This document shows, one piece after another, positions 25,270 through 34,689 of a stretch of 64,000 bases of DNA. Below the pieces are notes generated by a model. It had not been told where the DNA came from. It was given only the letters and a program-made list of their open reading frames with translations, and made no database searches. The stretch is taken from positions 812,001-876,000 of the forward strand of contig NZ_CAKMRU010000001.1 in NCBI RefSeq assembly GCF_928368155.1, given 5' to 3'. A program made the position numbers and the translations under genes. Every line of letters begins with the position of its first letter. Within the stretch, counting starts at the first letter, position 1. This stretch comes from Anaerococcus ihuae. Its GTDB lineage: Bacteria > Bacillota > Clostridia > Tissierellales > Peptoniphilaceae.

Positions 25270-25857
25270 CTAGCTACCGAAATTTACCTGTGGAGCATCT
25301 TGAGCTGATTGATCAGCTTCAAAATATTCTGCCTTATCAAATCCCATCATTTTTGCAAAAATACTTGTAGGAAATGATTTAACTTTTGTATTATATGCTT
25401 TTACTTCACTATTATAATTTTTTCTTTCTACTGAAATTCTATTTTCAGTTCCAGCAAGCTCATCCATTAGTTGGGTAAATTGTTTATCAGCCTTTAAATC
25501 TGGATAAGCTTCAGCTACTACATTGATATTTCTTATAGCTTGAGACATTTGTTCATTTGCCTCTGCCAATTCTTTTGGGCCTTTTGCATTTTTTATTCCT
25601 GATCTTGCATTTGTTACTTCTGTTAAGGTGTCTTTTTCGTGTTTTGAGTATCCTTTTACAGTATTTACAAGATTTGGAATCAAGTCTGCTCTTCTTTGAA
25701 CAACATTTTGAACTTGTGCATATGATTCATCAAGTTGTTCTTTTTGTTTTACAAGTCCGTTGTAAGATGGAATCAAAATTATTAATGCTAAAGCAATAAT
25801 TGCAATTATTGCAATAGCAACTCCACCCAGACCTTTTCTTTTTTTATTTATTTCCAT
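25270..25857 (-). CDS. lemA: LemA family protein
   Basis: A 195-residue protein with an N-terminal membrane helix (GVAIAIIAIIALALIILI) and the helical LemA domain: YAQVQNVVQRRADLIPNLVN, VTNARSGIK, AYPDLKADKQF, LAGTENRISVERKNYN and FPTSIFAKMMGF. These are family hallmarks. LemA proteins face the outside and often accompany TPM-domain proteins, as here. Function is not settled. GGAGGAT precedes the ATG. Confidence 0.9.
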   Translation of the reverse strand: MEINKKRKGLGGVAIAIIAIIALALIILIPSYNGLVKQKEQLDESYAQVQNVVQRRADLIPNLVNTVKGYSKHEKDTLTEVTNARSGIKNAKGPKELAEANEQMSQAIRNINVVAEAYPDLKADKQFTQLMDELAGTENRISVERKNYNSEVKAYNTKVKSFPTSIFAKMMGFDKAEYFEADQSAQDAPQVNFGS

Positions 25858-25883
25858 TTTATCCTCCTAAATTTATTTCTACT

Positions 25884-26384
25884 TTAATTATACCCATCTA
25901 GGAGGATTACTTTTCCACTTTCTAAAGATTTTTTAATATCAATTGTTCTTTGATTTGAAGATCCTTTGAATTTTAATCTTAAATCTTTTAATTCTTCTAC
26001 AAAAAGTCCATCAACTAAAACATCACACATTGATAAAAGTTTTTTTGCATTTTCAATATTTACCAGAATTTCATATAAAAAACCAGAAAAAATCCAAATC
26101 GGCTTGTCTGATTCTTTTCTAATTTTTTTTACAATTTCAATTAAATCTTCTGTAGATTCAAAAGGCTCTCCTCCCAAAATTGTAAGTCCCTCTATCTCAT
26201 CTTTTTTTAAATATGAAATAATTTCTTGAGTTTGTTCATCTGTCCACAAATTTCCAAAATTTGGATCCATATATTCTTCATTAAAACAATTTTTGCAATT
26301 TGCATGACATCCTGTGACAAAAAATGAAGTCCTAATCCCCGGTCCATTTGCCACATCATATTTTCTAATTTGCCCGTATCTCAT
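25884..26384 (-). CDS. nrdG: Anaerobic ribonucleotide reductase activating protein
   Basis: I start at the ATG at 26382-26384 (MRYGQIRKYDVANGPGIRTS) because GGAGGAT precedes it. A longer frame to 26510 reads through the repeat element. The 166-residue radical-SAM enzyme has the cluster motif CHANCKNC, NGPGIRTSFFVTGC, TILGGEPFE and a C-terminal DGYN. It makes the glycyl radical on NrdD. It follows nrdD in the same direction, with the 220-base palindromic element between them. Confidence 0.9.
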   Translation of the reverse strand: MRYGQIRKYDVANGPGIRTSFFVTGCHANCKNCFNEEYMDPNFGNLWTDEQTQEIISYLKKDEIEGLTILGGEPFESTEDLIEIVKKIRKESDKPIWIFSGFLYEILVNIENAKKLLSMCDVLVDGLFVEELKDLRLKFKGSSNQRTIDIKKSLESGKVILLDGYN

Positions 26385-26395
26385 AAATCCTCCAT

Positions 26396-26615
26396 AAAAA
26401 AAGTCTACTAATGTAGACTCAGACTGTTGACAAAATAGAAACATTTCCCATTTCGAGCGAACGTAGTAAGTCGAGAAATCTCGTGAGATCTCTCCGTGCG
26501 TTCGTTTCACTCACTTAGTCGAGATGGTACATAGCTTAATTTTTATTTTAAAATAAAATATTATCTACATTCATACTTTGTCTACGCTCTAAATCTACTT
26601 GTGTAGACTTTTTAT
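26396..26615. repeat. Palindromic intergenic element, copy 1
   Basis: The ends are near-inverted copies: AAAAAGTCTAC...GTAGAC then TCAGACTGTTGACAAA at the left, and TTTGTCTACGCTCTAAA then TCTACTTGTGTAGACTTTTT at the right. Each end is itself a terminator-like hairpin with a T-run pointing outward. The interior has a CGAACG/CGTTCG stem and a TCGAGAAATCTCGTGAGATC segment shared with 22310-22350. The other member is at 40416-40665. No coding frame is likely. Confidence 0.75.
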
Positions 26616-28735
26616 TATATATGCAAAACTCTTGCCTTTATTTCTTTGGTTCTTCCTTCGTTCCAGAAATTTTCTCCCAAATATCCGCAAGTTCTTCTTA
26701 CAACCGTAAGTTTTGATCTTTCTTTATTTCCACATTGTGGACAATACCATTCATTGTCGTCATTTAAAAGCATTTCACCATCATAACCACATTCTGCACA
26801 ATAGTCAGATTTTGTATTAAATTCTGCATATTGGATATGGTCATAAATATATTCAACAATTGTTCCTAGTGCTTCTAAATTATTTGCCATATTTGGAATT
26901 TCTACATAGGAAATACAACCACCTGATGACATATCTTGAAATTCTGATTCAAAATCAAATTTTTCAAAAGCAGAAATTTCTTCTCTTACATCAACGTGGA
27001 AAGAATTTGTGTAATATCCCTTGTCAGTTACATCTTCTATTTCTCCAAATCTTTTTCTATCGATTGATGCGAACCTATTTGTAAGATTTTCTGCTGGAGT
27101 TCCGTAAACTGCAAATTGAAGTCCAGTTTCTTTTATCCATTCTTCTTTTTTCTTATTTAATAAGTTCATTATTTTAAGAGCAAATTCTTTTCCTTCCTTA
27201 CTTGTATGACTTACTCCTTTTACAAGTTTACATGCTTCATAAATTCCAATATATCCAATTGTAACTGTTGCATAGGCATTTTTTAAAAGTGGTTCTATTC
27301 TTTGGTGAGGTTTAAGTCTTGCTATTGCTCCATGTTGAAAATGGATTGGTGATGAGTCGCTTGTTACATCTTTTAGGTGCTCATATCTTAAAATTCCAAC
27401 TCTTTTTACAAGATCCATTCTTTTATTTAAAATTTCAAAGAATTTTTCCTCATCATTTTTTGCAAGAATTCCAATTTGTGGAAGATTTATTGTACAAACT
27501 CCTATATTAAACCTGCCATCGAATTTATAATTCCCATTTTCATCCTTATATGGTGGCAAAAATGCCCTGCATCCCATTGGAGAAAATACATTTCCCTCGT
27601 AATTTTCTCTCATTTTTTTGGCTGAGATATAATCTGGATACATTCTTTTAGCTGTACATTTTATAGATAATTCTGTAAGATAGTGATATTTGCTTCCTTT
27701 TTTTACATTATTTTCATCCAAAACATAGATTAATTTTGGAAATGCTGGTGTAACATAAACCCCTGCTTCGTTTTTTATTCCTTGAAGTCTTTGTTTTAAT
27801 ATTTCTTCAATTATTCTTACAGTTTGGTCTATATATGGGTCATTTTCATCTGTGTGCATAAACAAGGTAACAAAAGGTGCTTGACCGTTTGATGTCATGA
27901 GAGTATTTATTTGGTATTGGATAGTTTGAATTCCAGATTCCAAATCTCTTTGAGTCAATTTTTCAGCCATAGCCTTTATTTCTTCTTCACTAGATAAAAT
28001 TTCTTTTGCCAATTTATAATTTTTCTTGTAAGAAACTTCCAAGTATTTTGAAAGACATGAAATATTTATAGACTGACCTCCATATTGGTTTGAGGCGATT
28101 TGGGCAATAATTTGGGTCATAACATTACAAGCTACTTGGAAAGATTTTGGCGTTTCGATTGTCTTTCCGTTTATAACTGTCCCCTTATCAAGCATATCTT
28201 TCATATTTACCAAGCAACAATTGAAAATTGGTTGGATTAAATAATCAAGATCGTGGATATGGATTGCTCCATTTTCATGAGCTTCTACAAGGTCTGCATC
28301 AATTAATTTTCTTTTTGCCAAATCTTTTGACACTTCTCCTGCTATCAAATCTCTTTGAGTTGAAGCGATCAATGGATTTTTGTTGGAATTTTCATCCATT
28401 ACATCAATATTTGTTCTTTCAAGTAGGCCAATTATATCATCATCCGTAGTATTTGCTGCTCTTTTGTAGGCTTGGACTGACCTATAAGCTTCGTATGATT
28501 TTGCTGTTGCAGGATTTTTCTTATCAATTAGTTTGTAATAAACTTGGTCTTCAATTTGATAAATTGAAATTTCTCTTTTATCTTTGGATCTGTCTTCTAT
28601 TTCATTTGCAATTTCTTCTGCCTGATTTTCAATATAAACACCATTTGGTGAGTTCATAGCTTTTTCTATAGCTATTTTTATTTTATCTTTGTCAAAATTT
28701 ACTTTTTGACCATTTCTTTTAACAACTTTAACCAT
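26615..28735 (-). CDS. nrdD: Anaerobic (class III) ribonucleoside-triphosphate reductase
   Basis: The 706-residue enzyme makes deoxyribonucleotides without oxygen. An ATP-cone domain (residues 1-90, VVKRNGQKVNFDKDKI) precedes the catalytic barrel (NCCLVNMKDML, GGQSINISCL). The C-terminus has four zinc cysteines (CAECGYDGE and YCPQCG) and the glycyl-radical loop RTCGYLGENFWNEGRTKEI. The ATG has a GGAGTG ribosome site. Two NrdR boxes overlap the promoter, which fits repression when deoxynucleotides are plentiful. Confidence 0.95.
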   Translation of the reverse strand: MVKVVKRNGQKVNFDKDKIKIAIEKAMNSPNGVYIENQAEEIANEIEDRSKDKREISIYQIEDQVYYKLIDKKNPATAKSYEAYRSVQAYKRAANTTDDDIIGLLERTNIDVMDENSNKNPLIASTQRDLIAGEVSKDLAKRKLIDADLVEAHENGAIHIHDLDYLIQPIFNCCLVNMKDMLDKGTVINGKTIETPKSFQVACNVMTQIIAQIASNQYGGQSINISCLSKYLEVSYKKNYKLAKEILSSEEEIKAMAEKLTQRDLESGIQTIQYQINTLMTSNGQAPFVTLFMHTDENDPYIDQTVRIIEEILKQRLQGIKNEAGVYVTPAFPKLIYVLDENNVKKGSKYHYLTELSIKCTAKRMYPDYISAKKMRENYEGNVFSPMGCRAFLPPYKDENGNYKFDGRFNIGVCTINLPQIGILAKNDEEKFFEILNKRMDLVKRVGILRYEHLKDVTSDSSPIHFQHGAIARLKPHQRIEPLLKNAYATVTIGYIGIYEACKLVKGVSHTSKEGKEFALKIMNLLNKKKEEWIKETGLQFAVYGTPAENLTNRFASIDRKRFGEIEDVTDKGYYTNSFHVDVREEISAFEKFDFESEFQDMSSGGCISYVEIPNMANNLEALGTIVEYIYDHIQYAEFNTKSDYCAECGYDGEMLLNDDNEWYCPQCGNKERSKLTVVRRTCGYLGENFWNEGRTKEIKARVLHI

Positions 28736-28763
28736 ATCTGCACTCCTTTTTTAATACTCTTCT

Positions 28764-28813
28764 AGTATACCATATATAGATATATTAAAACAAGAGAGCA
28801 CTATATATTGTGT
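28764..28813 (-). promoter_or_regulatory. nrdD promoter with paired NrdR boxes
   Basis: A strong NrdR box GCACTATATATTGTGT (28798-28813) matches the consensus ACACWATATATWGTGT at 15 of 16 positions. A weaker one (28767-28782) lies 15 bases away, the usual spacing. On the minus strand a -35 TTGTTT (28788-28793) and -10 TATACT (28764-28769) are 18 bases apart, so the weak box covers the -10. nrdR itself is not in the window. Confidence 0.7.
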
Positions 28814-28933
28814 TTTTAGGTTTTTTGTATGTATATTTCTTTCGAATCTCTGGGATTTTTTCTGTGTCTTTGTATAAATATAATTTAAAAAATAATTTTC
28901 AAAAATAAAATTCTTCCTATTTTAGGGCAAAGA

Positions 28934-28970
28934 AAAAGAGAAAATCTCAAAAAGAAATTTTCTCTTTTTA
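28934..28970 (-). terminator. Terminator of the dnaJ-like/clpB operon
   Basis: The near-perfect stem AAAGAGAAAAT with ATTTTCTCTTT and a short A/T loop is followed by T-rich sequence on the minus strand, about 10 bases past the clpB stop. Confidence 0.7.
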
Positions 28971-28980
28971 TATTTATTCT

Positions 28981-31560
28981 TTAATTTTTAACTTCATATA
29001 CCAATTCATTATTTTTATCTAAATCTATAATGACATGATCGCCTTCCATGATATTTCCTTCAATAATTTTTCTTCCTAGATTTGTTTCAATATTTGCTTG
29101 CAAGAATCTTTTTATTGGTCTTGCACCATATTCAACATCATATGATTTATCAAGAATATATTCATGAGCCTTTTTACTAAGTTCAATTGTAATATCACGA
29201 TCTTCTAGTCTTTTTGAAATATCTGCAATTAATAGGTCAATAATTTTAAATATTTGATCACTTGTTAGTGGCTTAAACATAACTATGTCATCAATTCTGT
29301 TTAAAAATTCTGGCTTAAAAGAATTTCTTAGTGATGAATCAACAAGTTTTCTGTTTTCTTCATCAATTGTTCCATCTTCTTTTAGTCCATCTATCAAATA
29401 AGTTGAACCAATATTTGAAGTCATAATTATAATTGTGTTTTTGAAGTTTACTGTTCTTCCTTGACTATCTGTAAGTCTTCCGTCATCCAAAACTTGTAAT
29501 AAAATATTAAAAACATCTGGGTGAGCTTTTTCAATTTCGTCAAATAAAATTACTGAATAAGGATTACGTCTTACAGCCTCAGTCAATTGTCCGCCTTCTT
29601 CGTAACCAACATAACCTGGTGCTGCACCGATTAATCTTGATACAGAATATTTTTCCATGTATTCTGACATATCAATTCTAATCATATTTTTTTCACTATC
29701 AAACATAGCTTCTGCAAGTGATTTTGCAAGTTCGGTTTTACCAACTCCTGTTGGTCCGAGGAAAATGAAGGAACCTATTGGTTTATTTATATCTTTTAAT
29801 CCAGATCTTGCCCTAATTATTGCATCTGATACACTATCAACTGCTTCATCTTGTCCAATAACTCTTTCGTGCAACTTGTCAGAAAGTCCCAAAATCTTAC
29901 TTCTTTCACTTTCTACAAGTTTATTTACAGGAATGTTTGTCCAATTTGAAACTACATCAGCAATGTCTTCATCAGTAACTTCTTCTTTTATAGATGAATT
30001 ATTTTCTTGGTCCTTTTCTTTTTCTTTTAATTTATTTTCAAGTTCTGTAAGTTTTCCATATTTAAGCTCAGATAATTTTTCAAAATCGTAATTTCTTTCA
30101 GCTTTTTCGATTTCTACTTTTACCTTGTCAATTTCTTCTTTAATATCTTTTACAGAATTTATAGAATCTTTTTGACTTTTCCACTTATTAAAATCAGCCT
30201 CGTATCTTTCCTTAGCATCTGCCAATTCTTTTTCCAATGATTCTAATCTTTTTTTACTCTTTTCGTCATCTTCTTTTTTAAGGGCTGCAATTTCAATTTG
30301 AACTTGTAAAATTCTTCTTTTTTCTTCATCCAAATATTCTGGCATTGTATCAATTTCAGTTCTTACAGTTGCGCAAGCCTCATCCATCAAATCTATTGCC
30401 TTATCTGGTAAAAATCTGTCGGTTATATAACGGTTTGAAAGCTCTGCTGCAGCTATAACTGCTTGATCTTGAATTCTTATTCCATGATAAATTTCATATT
30501 TATCTTTAATTCCCCTTAAAATTGAAATCGTATCTTCCACACTTGGCTCATCAACCAAAACTTTTTGGAATCTTCTTTCAAGTGCCCCATCTTTTTCAAT
30601 ATATTCTCTGTATTCATTTAAAGTTGTTGCACCAATTACTTTTATTTCTCCACGAGCAAGCATTGGTTTCATTATATTTGAAGCATCCATTGAACCTTCA
30701 GTTTTACCAGCCCCAACAATTGTGTGAAGCTCGTCGATAAACATAATAATTTGTCCTTCAGATTTTTTTACTTCATCTATAACTGACTTTAATCTTTCTT
30801 CGAATTGTCCCCTATATTTTGCACCTGCAACTAAGCTTGCCATATCAAGGGCAAAAATTGTTCTTCCTTGAAGTGGTTCTGGCACATCTTTATTTACAAT
30901 TCTTTGAGCAAGGCCTTCAACAATTGCAGTTTTACCAACGCCAGGTTTACCAATTAAAACCGGATTATTTTTCTTTCTTCTTGAAAGAATTCTTTGGCAA
31001 TTTCTAATTTCTGTATCACGACCAATGACTGGGTCGATTTTTCCTTCCCTTGCCTCTTTAGTCAAATTTCTGCCATATTTTTCCAAGGGATTATTTGTTT
31101 CTTCAGGATTATCACTCGTAACTTTTTGACCATTTCTGACCTTTTTGAGCTCATTTGAAAAATTTTTGGAATTTAAACCAATTTCCTTAAAATAATCGCT
31201 TAATTCTGTATTTTCATTTAAGATAGTTAAGAAAATATGCTCAGTTGATATGAAAGAATCTCCCATTTTCTTTGCACAATCTTCACTTTTTAATAAAACT
31301 CTTTGAAAAATTGTGTTTGGATAAATATTTGCTGAACCAGATTGGCTAGGCAAACTTTCCATTTTTTCTTGCATTTTGTTAAGTACTTTTTTGTACAAGC
31401 CCATATTAGCTAAAACTTGGCTTACAAATGAATTTGAATCTTCAACCAAAGCGTAAGCTAGGTGGATTATGCCAACTTCTGGGTTGGCATTTTTTATAGC
31501 TAGTTGACTTGCTTCATTAATAGCTTCTGTAGATTTTTGAGTAAATTTGTTAAAATCCAT
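28981..31560 (-). CDS. clpB: ATP-dependent disaggregase ClpB
   Basis: An 859-residue ring ATPase that threads aggregated proteins with DnaK help. The N-domain (1-145) starts [19 protein letters not shown]1 has Walker [14 protein letters not shown] and [14 protein letters not shown] coiled-coil M-domain spans about 410-525. NBD2 has [16 protein letters not shown] and [15 protein letters not shown]. This full-length M-domain separates ClpB from ClpC. Nine bases separate it from the upstream dnaJ-like gene, and both lie behind a CtsR box. Confidence 0.95.
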   Translation of the reverse strand: MDFNKFTQKSTEAINEASQLAIKNANPEVGIIHLAYALVEDSNSFVSQVLANMGLYKKVLNKMQEKMESLPSQSGSANIYPNTIFQRVLLKSEDCAKKMGDSFISTEHIFLTILNENTELSDYFKEIGLNSKNFSNELKKVRNGQKVTSDNPEETNNPLEKYGRNLTKEAREGKIDPVIGRDTEIRNCQRILSRRKKNNPVLIGKPGVGKTAIVEGLAQRIVNKDVPEPLQGRTIFALDMASLVAGAKYRGQFEERLKSVIDEVKKSEGQIIMFIDELHTIVGAGKTEGSMDASNIMKPMLARGEIKVIGATTLNEYREYIEKDGALERRFQKVLVDEPSVEDTISILRGIKDKYEIYHGIRIQDQAVIAAAELSNRYITDRFLPDKAIDLMDEACATVRTEIDTMPEYLDEEKRRILQVQIEIAALKKEDDEKSKKRLESLEKELADAKERYEADFNKWKSQKDSINSVKDIKEEIDKVKVEIEKAERNYDFEKLSELKYGKLTELENKLKEKEKDQENNSSIKEEVTDEDIADVVSNWTNIPVNKLVESERSKILGLSDKLHERVIGQDEAVDSVSDAIIRARSGLKDINKPIGSFIFLGPTGVGKTELAKSLAEAMFDSEKNMIRIDMSEYMEKYSVSRLIGAAPGYVGYEEGGQLTEAVRRNPYSVILFDEIEKAHPDVFNILLQVLDDGRLTDSQGRTVNFKNTIIIMTSNIGSTYLIDGLKEDGTIDEENRKLVDSSLRNSFKPEFLNRIDDIVMFKPLTSDQIFKIIDLLIADISKRLEDRDITIELSKKAHEYILDKSYDVEYGARPIKRFLQANIETNLGRKIIEGNIMEGDHVIIDLDKNNELVYEVKN

Positions 31561-31569
31561 AATATCCTC

Positions 31570-32511
31570 CTATTTTAAATCTTTTAATTTTTTGTATAGG
31601 TCAATTTGATCTTTGTTCAAATTTTTTGGATTATCGATAAGAATTTCAATATAAAGATTTCCAATTTTTCCTTTTAAATCCTTATATCCCTTACCCTTAA
31701 TCCTAATTTTGTTTCCTGCTTCAATTCTTTCCGGAATATTTATTTTAAATTTTCCATTTGGACTATCGACTGTGATTTTTTCACCAAAGTAAGCATCCCA
31801 AGGAGAAATTCTTTCTCTTTTAATAATATCAAGCCCCTCGAGCCTATAGGTTGAATCTCCTTCAATATTTACTTTTACATAAATATCAGCATTCAAATTA
31901 TATTTTGAACCATCAATTTTCAAATTTTTTCCACTTGTCATTCCGCTAGGAATATTTATATTCACTTCTTTAATAGAATTTGTTTCTTTATCTTTTATTT
32001 TGAGTGTCCTAGACACCCCACTCATCGCTTCATCTAGTGATATTTTAACTTTAGCTTTAATTTTCGATTTTTTTATTTTTGTGTTTTCATTTTTAAAACT
32101 TGATCCGAACCCTCCAAAATTTCTTGAAGAAGATCTAGCTCCTCCAAATAAGGTTTCAAAAAAATCTGAAAATCCAGAGGATCCTCCCGTGCTGCTTGTA
32201 TAGGTATAAGATCCGTTTCCAGCTCCAAAATTTGAAAATATATCTGAAAAACCATATTGAGATGGGTCAAAATTTTGACCTTGACTAAAGTTTCCACTTT
32301 GTCCAAACATATCATATTGTTTTCTCTTATTTTCATCAGATAAAACTTCGTATGCTTCATTTATTTTTGCAAATTTTTTGCTGGCTTCTTTATCATCAGG
32401 ATGAAGGTCAGGGTGGTATTTTTTTGCAAGCTTTCTATAAGCTTTTTTAATTTCATCAGCATTTGCTTTTTTATCTACACCTAATATTTCATAATAATCT
32501 TGATATTTCAT
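31570..32511 (-). CDS. DnaJ-like (CbpA-type) co-chaperone
   Basis: The 313-residue protein has a J-domain (residues 4-68, with HPD in [10 protein letters not shown]), a Gly/Ser/Phe-rich linker (75-140) and two C-terminal substrate-binding beta domains ([30 protein letters not shown]). It lacks the cysteine zinc module of true DnaJ, so it is a type II J-protein. Being first in an operon with clpB, it may be the J-protein that recruits DnaK to ClpB-bound aggregates, which is inference. Confidence 0.85.
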   Translation of the reverse strand: MKYQDYYEILGVDKKANADEIKKAYRKLAKKYHPDLHPDDKEASKKFAKINEAYEVLSDENKRKQYDMFGQSGNFSQGQNFDPSQYGFSDIFSNFGAGNGSYTYTSSTGGSSGFSDFFETLFGGARSSSRNFGGFGSSFKNENTKIKKSKIKAKVKISLDEAMSGVSRTLKIKDKETNSIKEVNINIPSGMTSGKNLKIDGSKYNLNADIYVKVNIEGDSTYRLEGLDIIKRERISPWDAYFGEKITVDSPNGKFKINIPERIEAGNKIRIKGKGYKDLKGKIGNLYIEILIDNPKNLNKDQIDLYKKLKDLK

Positions 32512-32527
32512 AAAACCCCCATCATTC

Positions 32528-32580
32528 TCTGACCATCTTTGACCTTAATCTTACTATACTAAGTTTGAATAAATTTTCAA
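32528..32580 (-). promoter_or_regulatory. Promoter with CtsR operator for the dnaJ-like/clpB operon
   Basis: On the minus strand GGTCAAAGATGGTCAGA (32528-32544) matches the CtsR direct repeat GGTCAAANANGGTCAAA with one mismatch. Just upstream are -10 TATAGT (32553-32558) and -35 TTGAAA (32575-32580), 16 bases apart. A bound CtsR would cover the start point. ctsR is not in the window. Confidence 0.75.
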
Positions 32581-32646
32581 GGAAATTATATTAAATTTTG
32601 AAAATATTTAATAGAATTTTTTTAATATTTTTTTAAAAATTTTCAA

Positions 32647-32673
32647 AATAAAAAACCTTCAAATTAATGAAGG
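32647..32673 (-). terminator. Terminator after apt
   Basis: CCTTC and GAAGG flank an A/T loop and are followed by TTTTTTATTTT on the minus strand, seven bases past the apt stop. Confidence 0.75.
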
Positions 32674-32679
32674 CTAATT

Positions 32680-33198
32680 TTAGTGATCATATTCAATTAT
32701 AGAAATTACTTTATAATCTTTTAATTCTTCACGAGCTTTAAGGCTTGTTAACTCTATTAAAAATTCTAAGCAAACAACTTCTCCACCTATAGATTCTACA
32801 AGACTTGCGCAAGCTTTTGCTGATCCTCCTGTTGCAATCAAGTCATCTACTATTACAACCTTGTCTCCTTTTTCTAAAGAATCTTCATGAATTTCTATTG
32901 TGCTTTGACCGTATTCTAAATCATATGATAAAGATTTAATCTCTCCTGGAAGTTTTCCTGGTTTTCTTACTGGGATAAATCCTACATTTAACCTATCAGC
33001 AAGGGCTGCTCCAAAAATAAATCCTCTTGATTCGATTCCAATAATGTAATCAAATTCAAAATCTTTTAATTTTTCTTCCATAAGATCTAAAGTTTCTTGG
33101 TAAGCCTCTTTGTTTTTTAGAAGGGTTGTTATGTCTTTAAATGATATTCCTTCTTGTGGGTAATCTTCAATTACTCTAATAGTTGATTTAATATCCAT
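32680..33198 (-). CDS. apt: Adenine phosphoribosyltransferase
   Basis: A 172-residue purine-salvage enzyme that converts adenine and PRPP to AMP. It opens IKSTIRVIEDYPQEGISFKD and carries ESRGFIFG, VRKPGKLPGE and the PRPP loop VVIVDDLIATGGSAKA, all diagnostic for Apt. The length is typical. It lies ten bases after the LCP gene, probably in one message with the genes upstream. GGAGAAAAT precedes the ATG. Confidence 0.95.
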   Translation of the reverse strand: MDIKSTIRVIEDYPQEGISFKDITTLLKNKEAYQETLDLMEEKLKDFEFDYIIGIESRGFIFGAALADRLNVGFIPVRKPGKLPGEIKSLSYDLEYGQSTIEIHEDSLEKGDKVVIVDDLIATGGSAKACASLVESIGGEVVCLEFLIELTSLKAREELKDYKVISIIEYDH

Positions 33199-33208
33199 AT
33201 TTTCTCCT

Positions 33209-34114
33209 TTATTCTCCTAATAAATAATTGTACAATATTTTATTTCTAATATCTATAGTTTCTTCATTGTCTGGTATATAATATGAAATTCCATCTATCA
33301 TATCAGGATAGCCTGGTATGGTTTGAGTATTTATTTCTGCATCATCAATATTTCTAAATGCCCAAGCAAAAGATAAAATTGTTGACATTTTTATATTTGA
33401 ATCCATATTATCATTAACCTTTGAAATTACTCCTGGAATTTTAATTATATTTTTAACTTTTGTCATATTTTTTATAAATTGTACAACAAAATCTTGTTGG
33501 CAAGCAATTCTTCCTAAATCTGCATTTGCATAGCCTTTTCTAAACCTACAATAATCAAGAGCTTCTTTTCCATTGAAATGATGAAGTCCAGGCTCTATTT
33601 CTTGAGCCTCAGCAATTTGTTGAGGAACATCTATATCGACTCCTCCCAATTGATCTACTCCATCTTCTACTGCCTTAAAACTAACTTCTGCATAATAATC
33701 AAGATCTATATACAAAAAATCTCTTATAGTTCTAATTGTATCTCCCATTCCTCCATAGGAATGAGCTGCATTAATTTTATCTAAATTTCCATCAACATAA
33801 ACTCTAGTATCCCTTGGGATAGAAATAATATCAATAGTTTTATTACTTTTATTCATTAAAACAAGCATTAATGTGTCAGTTCTTGTGTTTACTTTTTCAC
33901 CTGTAGAATCTACTCCTGCAAAAACGAATAATAACTCATCTTTATTTTTTTGTTCAATTTTATTATCATTTGAAAGATCATTTCCACTAAATTTATTTTC
34001 ATCATTTACAACTTGTGATGAAATAAATCCTTTGACTAGTGTAAAAGCAGCAAATACTGTAATTATCATCAGTAATATTAATAGTGCTTTTAGTATTATT
34101 TTTTTAATTTTCAT
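33209..34114 (-). CDS. LytR-CpsA-Psr family envelope ligase
   Basis: The 301-residue protein has an N-terminal membrane anchor (ILKALLILLMIITVFAAFTLV) and an extracellular LCP domain: FVFAGVDSTGEKVNTRTDTL, ISIPRDTRVYVDG, KINAAHSYGG, GLHHFNGKEALDYCRFRKGY. These Asp and Arg residues hold the pyrophosphate of polyprenyl substrates. LCP enzymes attach teichoic acids or polysaccharides to peptidoglycan. It lies in the same run as an LTA-synthase-like gene, which suits envelope work. Confidence 0.9.
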   Translation of the reverse strand: MKIKKIILKALLILLMIITVFAAFTLVKGFISSQVVNDENKFSGNDLSNDNKIEQKNKDELLFVFAGVDSTGEKVNTRTDTLMLVLMNKSNKTIDIISIPRDTRVYVDGNLDKINAAHSYGGMGDTIRTIRDFLYIDLDYYAEVSFKAVEDGVDQLGGVDIDVPQQIAEAQEIEPGLHHFNGKEALDYCRFRKGYANADLGRIACQQDFVVQFIKNMTKVKNIIKIPGVISKVNDNMDSNIKMSTILSFAWAFRNIDDAEINTQTIPGYPDMIDGISYYIPDNEETIDIRNKILYNYLLGE

Positions 34115-34123
34115 CTATTCTCC

Positions 34124-34597
34124 TTAAAAGAAAAAACTTGAAAAAGTATAAATAATTAGGCCAGCTATTAGATTTCCTAAAGCTATTGTAAGTAAAGATT
34201 TTTTCTTATTTAAACCAAGAATTGATGCAATCAAAGATCCCATCCAAACTCCTGTTCCTGGCAAAGGAATAGCTACAAATAAAAATAAACCTAAATATTC
34301 ATATTTTTTTATATTTCCTTGTTTTTTCTTTGCTTTTTTTTCTGCCCATCCTGCTAATTTTTTTAGACTGTCTTTTGTTTTCATATAAGAAATAATTGGC
34401 ATAATCCACAAAAGAATAAAAATTGCTGGAATTGTTGATCCAATAATTGAATATAAATAAGCATTTATCGGTTTAAATCCCATGGCAAGTCCAATTGGTA
34501 TTGAACCTTTAAGTTCAATAAGCGGTAGCATGCTTATAATTAATAAGGCTATTTCATTAGAAAAAGTCGATCTAATTAAATCTATTAGATTTTGCAT
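34124..34597 (-). CDS. Small integral membrane protein (Sm_multidrug_ex type)
   Basis: A 157-residue hydrophobic protein with about four helices. The motifs LPLIELKGSIPIGLAMGF and FLFVAIPLPGTGVWMGSLIA mark the PF06695 family, labelled small multidrug export protein on weak evidence. The paired re-entrant-like segments with Pro-Leu-Pro resemble the DedA/VTT superfamily. The true substrate is unknown. It sits nine bases upstream of the LCP gene. Confidence 0.8.
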   Translation of the reverse strand: MQNLIDLIRSTFSNEIALLIISMLPLIELKGSIPIGLAMGFKPINAYLYSIIGSTIPAIFILLWIMPIISYMKTKDSLKKLAGWAEKKAKKKQGNIKKYEYLGLFLFVAIPLPGTGVWMGSLIASILGLNKKKSLLTIALGNLIAGLIIYTFSSFFF

Positions 34598-34649
34598 TAA
34601 TTTCCCTTCTTTTCTTTTTGTAATTATTATATCACATTATTTGTCCAAC

Positions 34650-34683
34650 AAAAAAACCGAAACCAAGATTTACTTGATTTCGG
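34650..34683 (-). terminator. Terminator after the LTA-synthase-like gene
   Basis: CCGAAATCAAG pairs with CTTGGTTTCGG around a TAAAT loop, and seven T residues follow on the minus strand. The stem begins within ten bases of the stop codon. Confidence 0.8.
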
Positions 34684-34689
34684 AAAATT

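Noticed and set aside
26385-26510. N-terminal extension of NrdG
   Set aside because: The extra codons are the repeat element read through. The ATG at 26382-26384 has the ribosome site and the conserved NrdG start.
32073-32360. Minus-strand 95-codon frame inside the dnaJ-like gene
   Set aside because: It is an alternative frame of the Gly/Ser-rich linker of a well-supported gene, with no own ribosome site.
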